From a virus: a stretch of DNA of 46,578 bases. A program made the position numbers and the translations under genes. The notes beneath the pieces are model-generated. The model saw only the letters and a list, made by a program, of their open reading frames with translations, was not told the DNA's origin and did not search any database. The stretch is taken from IMG/VR virus record IMGVR_UViG_3300045135_001915, positions 1-46,578 of that record; one strand, given 5' to 3'. Positions 23,861 to 31,300 of the stretch are shown here, one piece after another (position 1 is the first letter of the stretch; each line of letters opens with the position of its first letter).

Positions 23861-23863
23861 ATA
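23856..23863 (+). promoter_or_regulatory. Late-type octamer at the regA stop
   Basis: AATAAATA overlaps the regA stop codon. A hairpin (23869-23888) and a terminator come next, so if active it would give only a very short RNA; it may be incidental. Confidence 0.3.
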
Positions 23864-23907
23864 AACTTGCGATCTTTCGTGCGGTCGCTTCAAAAGTCGG
23901 AACTTAC

Positions 23908-23934
23908 AAGCACCCTTGACGGGGTGCTTTTTTT
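23908..23934 (+). terminator. Rho-independent terminator after regA
   Basis: AAGCACCC (23908-23915) pairs with GGGTGCTT (23922-23929) around a six-base loop, followed by T residues to 23934. A weaker hairpin, GCGATC with GGTCGC, lies just upstream at 23869-23888. Confidence 0.88.
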
Positions 23935-23948
23935 ATATTATTATATTG

Positions 23949-23956
23949 TATAAATA
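23949..23956 (+). promoter_or_regulatory. Late promoter octamer with long leader
   Basis: Perfect TATAAATA, 15 bases after a terminator and 121 bases before the next start codon, an unusually long leader for this genome. Confidence 0.65.
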
Positions 23957-23960
23957 TATC

Positions 23961-24076
23961 GTCTACTATATCAGTTGAGTAGTAGATACCTGTCGGTGAA
24001 AGCCTCAGGTGGGATATGTTCCCATAACAACTAACCCGTCGATAAGACAGTTAACGATCACTAAGAGGTAATAAAC
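23961..24076 (+). ncRNA. Structured 5' leader of the SF2 helicase gene (candidate regulatory RNA)
   Basis: About 115 bases with at least three consecutive hairpins: TCTACTA/TAGTAGA (23962-23968 and 23980-23986, 7 bp); ACCTG/CAGGT (23988-23992 and 24006-24010) enclosing a GGT-GAAA-GCC tetraloop helix; and TGGGA/TCCCA around 24010-24024. Leader ends with a GAGGT ribosome site. The tight packing of helices suggests a cis-acting RNA. I could not match it to a named motif from memory; cyanophage-associated Rfam families such as wcaG, PhotoRC or Downstream-peptide should be tested. Confidence 0.5.
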
Positions 24077-25855
24077 ATGGCGAGAGAAATGCGCCCTAAT
24101 GATGCTTATGCTGAATTTGCATCTAATTTTGAGGAGTCTATTGGTAGTGCAATTTTTTTAGAATCTAAAGTAAAAGTCTATCCACTTCAGACAAGTGGTG
24201 GAAAATCTCACTATCAAGACAGAGAAATGCCTATAAAGTTGAAAAGAGCATTTCCAGAAATGAAATATATTTTTAGATTGTCTCCTACAAGAGAAGTTGC
24301 ATATGATGGAACGTTTGTTGATGTATCCGATTTGAGTGGAGATTATAATTTTGGATATGTTCCAGATCCACCAAGCACTGGTATTTTAGATGCGTTTGGT
24401 AAAATGCCAAACACTGTTCTTTGCATATCATGTACACACACATATTTCACTACAAATTTTGAGAGATTGCTCAAATATGCCAAAGATTCTGTTTTAGTCA
24501 TTGAAGAAGCACACCAATTTATTGGTGCTGCTGATCCAGGTAGTGAATCTTATGTTATTAACTTTGGATATACTGGGGAATATACTGCAGAAACTTGGCA
24601 AAGGATTGCAAAGTGGAGAGATGTAAATCCAAGAATTATTGGTTTTACTGCAACTCCAACTGAACATCACAAAGGACATTCATCACTTAGTGATCAGTTT
24701 AGAGTTTGTGGAAAACTTGCTGATAAAAAAGTTATTCTTCCATCACAAGCATGGATTAATCCTCCACATTCATATTCCTTTACTAAGTATCAAGGTCAAT
24801 CATCTGTTGAACCTGCTATTCATCAAAGCATTGATTTGCTTTTTGAAAGGGAGCAAAGATTGACTGATCTAAAGTATTTTACTATTGATATGGATGATGA
24901 TACTTATGAAAAACTTCAGTATTTGAAGAAAGCAATGTCCATGGAAACGGACGAGCAAGTGCTTAAAAAATCTTTAGAAGAATATTGGAAATCTGAGTTT
25001 GGTGATGAACTTCTTGAAGTTTCTGATAATTTTAGATCAGATAAAGATGGTCAAATTAACACTAAACTAACTGCTCTATATGTTTGTGGAGATTCGCGGG
25101 GTGTTTGGGGATGTTCTATTGATGAGGTAAGAGAAACAATTGCTAAATATCTGCTTGCTGATTGTGGATATGAAGAATCTGATAAAATGATCGCCACTAT
25201 GGTAGAGGATAGTAGTGGAGGAAATACGATTTGGACTCTTGGTGGGGTTGCTTCTGAAAAAGTAGACAATCCAACATTAATGAAAAAACTTCATAGTGAA
25301 AGTGATCCTCTTCGGTTTCTTCTTGTAATTAACAGAGGTCGTTCTGGAATTAATGTTCATAATTTAACTGCTGGAGTCATTTGTAGGATTAGGGATCCCA
25401 AAGAAGTTAGAACACCAATTCCCATTCAAATTTTTGGAAGAATGGTTAGACTTAATTCTGGAACTGGAGATTTGGTACGAAAAAAATATATGAATAATCT
25501 GGATAATTACTTAAAGTATTATCCTAAAGATTACAGTGTTAGCATTGAGACAGTCATTGAAACCATTAAGGTAGCAAATGTTTTTGATATCTGGCATCCA
25601 ACTAATGGAAAAGCAAAAAGAACCTGGGAACAATCACTTGAAGAATTTCAGCAAGATTATGTAAATACTTCTAAAGAAGGATTTGAATACTTATATGAAT
25701 TTACTGGAGTTGATAAACCAAAACCAAAACCAATTAACTTGGAGATAGAAGTTGAGTGTCCATGTGATGGTAGTAAGTTTATGGTGAACGTAAATAAAGA
25801 GGTTAATGATTGGAAAGGTGATGGCACTCTAGACGCATTTTTTGATATGGTGTAA
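24077..25855 (+). CDS. SF2 helicase-like ATPase with internal ribbon-helix-helix-like segment
   Basis: 592 residues. Helicase motifs are present but divergent: Walker A QTSGGKSHY (38-46), motif II VIEEAHQ (141-147, EEAH in place of DEAH), motif III GFTATP (189-194) and motif VI QIFGRMVRLN (451-460), with RGRSGINVHN before it. Residues about 266-304 (KYFTIDMDDDTYEKLQ, then QVLKKSLEEYWKSE) look like a ribbon-helix-helix DNA-binding unit between the two helicase lobes. A CPC motif near 561 starts a small C-terminal part. It is distinct from UvsW. A monocistronic late unit between promoter and terminator, so a late role in DNA or packaging is inferred only. Confidence 0.75.
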   Translation: MAREMRPNDAYAEFASNFEESIGSAIFLESKVKVYPLQTSGGKSHYQDREMPIKLKRAFPEMKYIFRLSPTREVAYDGTFVDVSDLSGDYNFGYVPDPPSTGILDAFGKMPNTVLCISCTHTYFTTNFERLLKYAKDSVLVIEEAHQFIGAADPGSESYVINFGYTGEYTAETWQRIAKWRDVNPRIIGFTATPTEHHKGHSSLSDQFRVCGKLADKKVILPSQAWINPPHSYSFTKYQGQSSVEPAIHQSIDLLFEREQRLTDLKYFTIDMDDDTYEKLQYLKKAMSMETDEQVLKKSLEEYWKSEFGDELLEVSDNFRSDKDGQINTKLTALYVCGDSRGVWGCSIDEVRETIAKYLLADCGYEESDKMIATMVEDSSGGNTIWTLGGVASEKVDNPTLMKKLHSESDPLRFLLVINRGRSGINVHNLTAGVICRIRDPKEVRTPIPIQIFGRMVRLNSGTGDLVRKKYMNNLDNYLKYYPKDYSVSIETVIETIKVANVFDIWHPTNGKAKRTWEQSLEEFQQDYVNTSKEGFEYLYEFTGVDKPKPKPINLEIEVECPCDGSKFMVNVNKEVNDWKGDGTLDAFFDMV

Positions 25856-25868
25856 TCGAATAAAAAGT

Positions 25869-25893
25869 ACGGGGTTCACTACCCCGTTTTTTT
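25869..25893 (+). terminator. Rho-independent terminator after the SF2 helicase gene
   Basis: ACGGGGT and ACCCCGT form a 7-bp stem with a TCACT loop and a run of seven T residues. Confidence 0.93.
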
Positions 25894-25904
25894 GTGTCTT
25901 GTGC

Positions 25905-25912
25905 TATAAATA
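25905..25912 (+). promoter_or_regulatory. Late promoter octamer for hsp20
   Basis: Perfect TATAAATA 11 bases after the terminator. The leader begins with a hairpin: TGTGGA/TCCACA (about 25915-25937) with an inner CC-GAAA-GG tetraloop, then an AAGGAGA ribosome site. Confidence 0.65.
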
Positions 25913-25971
25913 TATGTGGATGCCGAAAGGGTCCACACAATCAAATCTCGCTTAGTTAAGGAGAAGTACAA

Positions 25972-26406
25972 ATGGGAAACCTGATGAAGTTTAATGCAGC
26001 CGATTTGCCACAGCTGTTGGATCGGATAAATAAGAATAGTATTGGTATGGATGAATACTTTGGTAGGTTGTTTGACCTTCACGAAACAACTACCAACTAC
26101 CCACCATACAACCTAGTCACGGTCAGCAACGTAGAATCGAGACTAGAACTTGCACTCGCTGGATTCAAAAAGAAACAAGTAAATGTCTACACACAAGACG
26201 GAAAACTCTTTGTCGAAGGACAACGAGATGATGGAGAAACAAGCACCGAATACGTCCATAGAGGAGTGGCTCAAAGATCTTTCACTAGATCATGGACCCT
26301 CAGTGACGAGACGGAAGTTAGATCAGTTAGCTTTGAGGATGGGTTGCTAAGTATTACACTTGGTAGAATTGTTCCAGATCATCACCAAAGGAAGGATTGG
26401 TTCTGA
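25972..26406 (+). CDS. hsp20: Small heat-shock protein Hsp20
   Basis: Alpha-crystallin family holdase chaperone, 144 residues, a standard cyanomyovirus gene. The IbpA-like NSIGMDEYFGRLFD start, YPPYNLVTVSN, LALAGFKKKQVNV and the SFTRSWTLSDETEVRSVSF domain end are all recognisable. The usual C-terminal I-x-I anchor is replaced by ITLGRIVPDHH. Likely protects phage or host proteins during assembly or stress. From about 26090 the codons become A/C-rich (30 G+C in 26101-26160), unlike the AT-rich gene before it, suggesting acquisition or patchwork exchange. Good Shine-Dalgarno AAGGAGA. Confidence 0.93.
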   Translation: MGNLMKFNAADLPQLLDRINKNSIGMDEYFGRLFDLHETTTNYPPYNLVTVSNVESRLELALAGFKKKQVNVYTQDGKLFVEGQRDDGETSTEYVHRGVAQRSFTRSWTLSDETEVRSVSFEDGLLSITLGRIVPDHHQRKDWF

Positions 26407-26431
26407 TTTGCTGACTGAAATCTGCTGCGGT

Positions 26432-26466
26432 TGATACAGAAGTGTATCATAGTGATACAGTATAAT
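26432..26466 (+). promoter_or_regulatory. Operator-like repeats with TATAAT element
   Basis: TGATACAG occurs directly repeated at 26432-26439 and 26453-26460, and its inverted core GTATCA lies between (26444-26449), so the first pair forms a hairpin. A TATAAT hexamer follows at 26461-26466. No correctly spaced -35 is seen. The arrangement resembles a repressor or activator binding site in front of a small promoter. Confidence 0.45.
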
Positions 26467-26497
26467 ATAGATAGTTATGTACCATGGAGGACGACTT

Positions 26498-26581
26498 ATG
26501 AATCTCACAGCCGCCACTCTTTTTATTGGGACCACAATGACTCTTTTTTTCAATGGGTTCCTTGGGGGCGCATTCCCCTAA
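26498..26581 (+). CDS. Tiny hydrophobic peptide
   Basis: 27 residues, one hydrophobic segment (LTAATLFIGTTMTLFFNGFL). A strong GGAGG site (26486-26490) is correctly placed seven bases before this ATG, favouring it over an in-frame ATG at 26477. The peptide would be a single-span membrane protein of the size of small photosystem or cytochrome subunits, but I cannot match it to one. Preceded by the repeat-containing promoter-like region. Confidence 0.5.
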   Translation: MNLTAATLFIGTTMTLFFNGFLGGAFP

Positions 26582-26623
26582 TAGTCCCCCCAGTATAGAA
26601 ACCTTTTATTTTACGACACCATA

Positions 26624-26725
26624 ATGGCAATCTTTGCAACTCTCGCACTCATCGGTTCCGCAGCATTCGGAGCATACAAACTAACACCAAAAACAGAAAA
26701 GGAAGAATTGTTTCTTCCTTATTGA
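26624..26725 (+). CDS. Tiny single-pass membrane peptide
   Basis: 33 residues: hydrophobic N-terminal helix (MAIFATLALIGSAAFGAYKL) followed by a charged tail ending ELFLPY. It has no clear Shine-Dalgarno sequence. Its stop overlaps an AATAAATA octamer. Together with the 27-residue peptide it fills a 425-base stretch that otherwise lacks genes. Coding status is plausible because of the amphipathic layout and length, but unproven. Confidence 0.45.
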   Translation: MAIFATLALIGSAAFGAYKLTPKTEKEELFLPY

Positions 26726-26732
26726 ATAAATA
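26725..26732 (+). promoter_or_regulatory. Late-type octamer before a terminator hairpin
   Basis: AATAAATA overlaps the preceding stop codon. The next terminator hairpin starts only 27 bases later, so transcription from here would give a short RNA or read through to the Sm-like genes. Confidence 0.4.
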
Positions 26733-26758
26733 AAAACTGAATATCGTCGTCGCTGACG

Positions 26759-26799
26759 GAGGGGCAACTGGCCAAATCCAGTTGACGCCCCTCTTTTTT
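26759..26799 (+). terminator. Long bulged rho-independent terminator
   Basis: GAGGGGC/GCCCCTC (26759-26765 and 26787-26793) stacks on AACTGG/CCAGTT (26766-26771 and 26778-26783) with a three-base bulge and CCAAAT loop, followed by six T residues. Confidence 0.88.
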
Positions 26800-26831
26800 A
26801 TTGCTAAACTTATTGGAGGTATGGAGTAAAA

Positions 26832-27185
26832 ATGACCGTAAAGTTGACTTTGTTAAAGTCTGGAGAAGATGTCATTGCTGATGTCGAAGAAATGATTGTT
26901 TCTGAGAGAGTTGTTGGATATTTTCTCAGTGATCCCTGTGTTGTAAAAGTCCTTGCGACTGACACTAACAATGGTGGAAAGGTGCCATGCAAGCTGCAGT
27001 TAACTCCTTGGATGCCATTGACCAATGATAAGAAGATTCCTATCGCTGCAGATTGGTTAATTACTATGGTTGAACCAATGCCGCAACTTAAAGAAATGTA
27101 TGAAAATGGAGTTCTGAAAAATGGAAAAGAAAGTGATCAAACTAGTGGTTCTGATGAACCAGAAGAATCTGATAACTCAGATTGA
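26832..27185 (+). CDS. Sm-like (LSm fold) protein, paralogue C
   Basis: 117 residues with the family pattern: VKLTLLKSGEDVIADVEEM, a DPCVVKVL strand, the LTPWMPL segment, then ADWLITMVEPMPQLKEMY. The last 20 residues are acidic and probably disordered (SDEPEESDNSD); this tail overlaps the start of the next Sm-like gene in another frame for 65 bases. Good Shine-Dalgarno (TTGGAGG at 26813-26819). First gene of the operon that leads to polymerase gp43. RNA binding is inferred from the fold. Confidence 0.78.
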   Translation: MTVKLTLLKSGEDVIADVEEMIVSERVVGYFLSDPCVVKVLATDTNNGGKVPCKLQLTPWMPLTNDKKIPIAADWLITMVEPMPQLKEMYENGVLKNGKESDQTSGSDEPEESDNSD

Positions 27186-27381
27186 AGAAGTTGGTGCTGA
27201 TATTGGTCAACCAGACTGTAAACTAGTTAATCCATTTGTTGTTGATAGCAACAAAAATCTAACACCATTTTTGAGTGGATTGACTAAAGAAGATGAATTT
27301 ATGATTAGTTCGGATAAGATTCTGACACTTACAGAACCGACTCCAACACTACTTGAAAAATACGAGGACCTTACAAAATAA
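27121..27381 (+). CDS. Sm-like (LSm fold) protein, paralogue D
   Basis: 86 residues. From ATG 27121 the sequence reads as a normal first Sm strand (VIKLVVLMNQKNLITQIEEV), then CKLVNPFVV, then TPFLSGL, then SSDKILTLTEPTPTLLEKY. It starts inside the coding region of paralogue C, whose acidic tail uses the other frame. It differs from the others in lacking the GE pair in the first turn (NQKN instead) and the PW pair. Possibly forms hetero-rings with paralogue C; this is speculation. Start of the next gene overlaps its stop (TAATG). Confidence 0.75.
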   Translation: MEKKVIKLVVLMNQKNLITQIEEVGADIGQPDCKLVNPFVVDSNKNLTPFLSGLTKEDEFMISSDKILTLTEPTPTLLEKYEDLTK

Positions 27382-27614
27382 TGGCACTTTCTGAAAATAC
27401 TCTTTCTCATTTATTAGAAGCAGAATCCCATCTTCGAGCAGCAATTAAATCTGCTGCAGTAAATGAAAAACCTATGGTTGTTAAACAACTTGCAAACCTG
27501 CTTTATGATATGGAGCAAACTAAAAAGTTTGACCAAATCATGGATATGATTGATAATAGAGAACCTGGATCTAATGGTATGTTTGGTTCCTTCTTTAATG
27601 ATGATGAGGAATGA
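27381..27614 (+). CDS. Small helical conserved protein upstream of gp43
   Basis: 77 residues, MALSENTLSHLLEAESHLR then helical sequence and a C-terminal acidic tail (FFNDDEE). Coupled to the Sm-like gene by TAATG. It ends just before the polymerase start. No known domain recognised; helix-rich composition and position suggest a replication accessory or scaffold, without proof. Confidence 0.7.
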   Translation: MALSENTLSHLLEAESHLRAAIKSAAVNEKPMVVKQLANLLYDMEQTKKFDQIMDMIDNREPGSNGMFGSFFNDDEE

Positions 27615-27618
27615 TTTT

Positions 27619-30120
27619 ATGTCGTCTCGCTTTTACACTAATGTTCAACTTATTGGTAACCAAATTCTAGTTCGTGGTGTAGAGAATGGTGAAAGATATG
27701 AGATGAGGGAAGAGTTTTATCCCACTCTCTTTGTGAAATCTAAAAGAGAAACTAAGTATAAAACATTAAGTGGTGAATGTGTAGAAGAAGTAAAACCGGG
27801 CACTATCAGAGACTGTAAAGAGTTTTACAAAAAATATGAAGGTGTTGATGGGTTTGAGATTTATGGAAATGATAGATATATCTATCAATATATTTCTGAA
27901 AACTATCCTGAAGATGAGATTAAGTTTGATATCAGTAAAATCAAACTTGTGACTATTGATATTGAGGTATCTTCAGAACAAGGATTCCCTGATGTAGAAT
28001 CTTGTGTTGAAGAAATTCTTGCTATTACAATTCAGAACTATACAACTAAGGAAATTATTACTTGGGGTGTAAAACCCTTTGTCAATAAGCAAGAGAACGT
28101 TACATATTATCATTGTCCTACTGAGCATGAATTGCTTTCGCATTTCATCAACTATTGGATGGTTGATGTTCCTGATGTGATTACTGGATGGAACTGTAAC
28201 TTGTATGATATTCCTTATATCTGCAAACGTCTTCGTCGAGTGCTTGGTGAAAAACTGATGAAACGTTTTTCTCCTTGGGGTCTTGTAAGTGAGGGAGAGA
28301 CTTATATTAATGGAAGGAAGTTTACCACTTTTGATGTTGGTGGAGTGACTGTTCTTGACTATCTTGACCTGTATAAGAAATTCACTTACAAAGCACAAGA
28401 GTCATATCGTCTCGACTATATTGCCAGTGTGGAGTTGGGTCAGAAAAAACTTGACCACAGTGAGTTTGATACCTTCAAAGAATTCTATACAAATGGATGG
28501 CAGAAGTTCATTGAATACAACATTGTTGACGTAGAACTTGTTGACCGTTTGGAAGACAAGATGAAACTAATTGAACTTGCTTTGACCATGGCATACGATG
28601 CTAAGGTCAATTATAACGATGTGTTTTATCAGGTTCGCATGTGGGATAACATAATTTATAACTATTTAAAGAAACGTGACATTGTTATTCCACCGAAGAT
28701 TCGTTCTGATAAAAATGAACGTTATGCTGGAGCATATGTCAAGGAACCGATCCCTGGAAAGTATGATTGGGTTGTCAGTTTTGACCTTAACTCTCTGTAT
28801 CCTCATCTTATTATGCAGTACAATATCTCGCCAGAGACGCTACTTGAGGAACGACATCCAAGTGCTACCGTTGATAAGATACTTAATGAGGAAATAACCT
28901 TCGAGATGTATAAGGAGAATGCGGTATGTGCCAATGGTGCTATGTACCGCAAGGATGTTCGTGGGTTCTTGCCAGAGTTGATGGAGAAGATGTATGGCGA
29001 CAGAGTTATCTTCAAAAAGAAGATGCTTCAAGCCAAGCAACAGTATGAAAAGACACCTACTAAGGCACTGGAGAAGGAGATTGCACGTTGCAATAATATC
29101 CAGATGGCTAAGAAGATTTCACTCAACTCTGCTTATGGTGCTATTGGTAACCAATATTTTCGATATTACAAACTAGCAAATGCAGAAGCTATTACTCTGT
29201 CTGGACAAGTTTCTATTCGTTGGATTGAAAACAAAGTTAATGGATATCTAAATACTCTTTTGCAAACCGAGGATGTAGATTATGTCATCGCTAGCGATAC
29301 CGATTCGATCTATCTTAATATGGGACCTCTTGTTGATAAATTTTTTAGTGCTAAGTCTAGCGACAAAGCAGCAATTGTTTCCATACTTGATAAGATTTGT
29401 CAAGAAAAACTGGAACCTTTTATTGAACGTTCATATCAGGCACTTGCGGATTACGTTTCGGCATATGATCAAAAAATGCAAATGAAGCGTGAGAATATCG
29501 CTGACCGTGGTATTTGGACTGCGAAGAAGCGTTATATTCTCAACGTATGGAATAGTGAAGGAGTTCAGTATACTGAACCAAAACTAAAGGTTATGGGTAT
29601 TGAATCTGTGAAGTCATCTACACCAGCACCTTGTCGTAAGATGCTAAAGGATGCATTCAAACTCTTGATGACTTCTACTGAAGATGATGTTATTGACTAC
29701 ATTGATAACTGTCGTAAGGAGTTTAAAAAATTGACTCCTGAAGAAGTATCTTTCCCACGTTCAGTTTCTGATGTTCAAAAGTATAAGTCCAACTCTGACA
29801 TTTATACTAAAGGAACTCCAATTCACTGTCGTGGAGCACTTCTCTATAACCACTATATCAAACAGAAGAAACTAACGAATAAATATTCGTTCATTCAGAA
29901 TGGTGAAAAAATCAAGTTTTGTTACTTGAAAAAACCAAATATCATTCATGAAAATGTTATATCTTTCATCCAAGAATTTCCAAAAGAACTTGGTATTGAC
30001 AAGTATGTAGACTATGACTTACAATTTGAAAAGGCATTTCTTGAACCTCTGAAAGTCATCCTAGATTCAATTGGATGGCAAGTAGAAAAAAGCGTAAACT
30101 TAGAATCATTTTTCTCTTAA
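27619..30120 (+). CDS. gp43: DNA polymerase gp43 (family B)
   Basis: Replicative polymerase with 3'-5' proofreading. 833 residues from ATG 27619 (MSSRFYTNVQLIGNQ); upstream codons overlap the previous gene. Exonuclease motifs: TIDIEVSSEQG (D114, E116), ITGWNCNLYDIPY and YNIVDVELVDRL. Polymerase motifs: A, SFDLNSLYPHLI near 387; B, KKISLNSAYGA near 498; C, SDTDSIY near 560. C-terminal residues should bind the gp45 clamp. Somewhat shorter than T4 gp43 (898). No homing intron or split is visible. The stop overlaps the next small gene. Confidence 0.98.
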   Translation: MSSRFYTNVQLIGNQILVRGVENGERYEMREEFYPTLFVKSKRETKYKTLSGECVEEVKPGTIRDCKEFYKKYEGVDGFEIYGNDRYIYQYISENYPEDEIKFDISKIKLVTIDIEVSSEQGFPDVESCVEEILAITIQNYTTKEIITWGVKPFVNKQENVTYYHCPTEHELLSHFINYWMVDVPDVITGWNCNLYDIPYICKRLRRVLGEKLMKRFSPWGLVSEGETYINGRKFTTFDVGGVTVLDYLDLYKKFTYKAQESYRLDYIASVELGQKKLDHSEFDTFKEFYTNGWQKFIEYNIVDVELVDRLEDKMKLIELALTMAYDAKVNYNDVFYQVRMWDNIIYNYLKKRDIVIPPKIRSDKNERYAGAYVKEPIPGKYDWVVSFDLNSLYPHLIMQYNISPETLLEERHPSATVDKILNEEITFEMYKENAVCANGAMYRKDVRGFLPELMEKMYGDRVIFKKKMLQAKQQYEKTPTKALEKEIARCNNIQMAKKISLNSAYGAIGNQYFRYYKLANAEAITLSGQVSIRWIENKVNGYLNTLLQTEDVDYVIASDTDSIYLNMGPLVDKFFSAKSSDKAAIVSILDKICQEKLEPFIERSYQALADYVSAYDQKMQMKRENIADRGIWTAKKRYILNVWNSEGVQYTEPKLKVMGIESVKSSTPAPCRKMLKDAFKLLMTSTEDDVIDYIDNCRKEFKKLTPEEVSFPRSVSDVQKYKSNSDIYTKGTPIHCRGALLYNHYIKQKKLTNKYSFIQNGEKIKFCYLKKPNIIHENVISFIQEFPKELGIDKYVDYDLQFEKAFLEPLKVILDSIGWQVEKSVNLESFFS

Positions 30121-30278
30121 TGGAACTTCCTATCAACGATAAAGAACTAAACACTATTATTAGTGCATTGCGACTTGGTGGTGATGCAGCTCTTTATCAA
30201 AAACTTAATAATATTAAAGAGAATCGTCAAAGAGTCTCTGATAAAACTAACGATGAAAAATTTGGATTTGTACTGTAA
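30120..30278 (+). CDS. Small conserved protein between gp43 and uvsX
   Basis: 52 residues: MELPINDKELNTIISALRLG, then a charged, helical C-terminal half (NNIKENRQRVSDKTN). It overlaps gp43 by one base (TAATG) and uvsX by one base, so it is surely read with them. Fits a general phage/bacterial small helical regulator pattern but no function is known. Confidence 0.7.
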   Translation: MELPINDKELNTIISALRLGGDAALYQKLNNIKENRQRVSDKTNDEKFGFVL

Positions 30279-31300
30279 TGGATTTTTTGAAAGAAATTGT
30301 AAAAGAGATTGGAGATGACTTTACCAAACTCGCAGCAGACATCGACGAGAGTGAAACTTATGTGGACACAGGTTCGTACATTTTTAACGGACTTGTTTCA
30401 GGGTCTATATTTGGTGGTGTATCTGGGAATAAGATTACTGCCATTGCTGGGGAGTCTAGTACTGGAAAAACTTTTTTCTCCCTTGCTGTCGTCAAGAACT
30501 TCCTTGATTCTAATCCTGATGGGTATTGCCTATATTTTGACACTGAGGCCGCTGTTAACAAGTCTCTTCTTGCAAGTCGCGGGTTAGACCTTGACCGTGT
30601 GGTTGTTGTAAATGTTGTGACTGTTGAGGAGTTTCGCAGCAAAGCACTGAAGGCAGTTGATATATACCTTAAGAAATCGGAAGAAGAGCGCAAACCGTGT
30701 ATGTTTGTGCTAGACTCTTTGGGGATGCTTTCCACAGAGAAGGAAATTACTGACGCACTCAATGAAAAACAAGTTCGGGACATGACCAAATCTCAACTTA
30801 TCAAAGGTGCTTTCCGTATGCTCACTCTCAAGTTGGGTCAAGCAAATATTCCTATGATCGTTACCAACCACACCTATGATGTCATTGGTGCTTATGTCCC
30901 TACAAAAGAAATGGGTGGAGGCAGTGGACTCAAGTATGCTGCATCTACAATCATCTATCTCAGCAAAAAGAAAGAAAAGGATGGAACAGAAATTATTGGA
31001 AATCTTATCAAGGCAAAGACTGCTAAGTCGCGTCTGAGTAAGGAGAACAAGGATGTTACGGTGCGTCTTTATTACGATGAGCGTGGTCTTGATCGATATT
31101 ATGGTCTTCTTGAATTGGGAGAACTGGGTGGTCTCTGGAAGAACGTGGCAGGTCGTTATGAAATGACTGTTGATGGTGAGACCAAGAAAGTCTATGCTAA
31201 GGCAATCTTGAAAGATCCTGAAACATATTTTACTGAAGACGTTATGGAGAAACTTGATGAAATTGCAAAAGAACAATTTTCATACGGTTCGTCACTATAA
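30278..31300 (+). CDS. uvsX: Recombinase UvsX (RecA-like)
   Basis: Strand-exchange ATPase, 340 residues (T4 391). Walker A GESSTGKT near 58-65, Walker B region MFVLDSLGML, the switch segment IPMIVTNHTYDVIG and the EMGGGSGLKYAAST loop. Works with UvsY (9064), UvsW (9705) and gp46/47. The last 44 bases are shared with the oxygenase gene starting at 31257 in another frame. Confidence 0.96.
   Translation: MDFLKEIVKEIGDDFTKLAADIDESETYVDTGSYIFNGLVSGSIFGGVSGNKITAIAGESSTGKTFFSLAVVKNFLDSNPDGYCLYFDTEAAVNKSLLASRGLDLDRVVVVNVVTVEEFRSKALKAVDIYLKKSEEERKPCMFVLDSLGMLSTEKEITDALNEKQVRDMTKSQLIKGAFRMLTLKLGQANIPMIVTNHTYDVIGAYVPTKEMGGGSGLKYAASTIIYLSKKKEKDGTEIIGNLIKAKTAKSRLSKENKDVTVRLYYDERGLDRYYGLLELGELGGLWKNVAGRYEMTVDGETKKVYAKAILKDPETYFTEDVMEKLDEIAKEQFSYGSSL

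Noticed and set aside
24077-25855. Second copy of UvsW
   Set aside because: Motifs differ (TSGGKS, EEAH), no UvsW N-terminal domain, and an extra internal segment is present.
30710-31276. Long minus-strand frame over uvsX
   Set aside because: Fully antisense to a complete recombinase gene; no plausible protein pattern.
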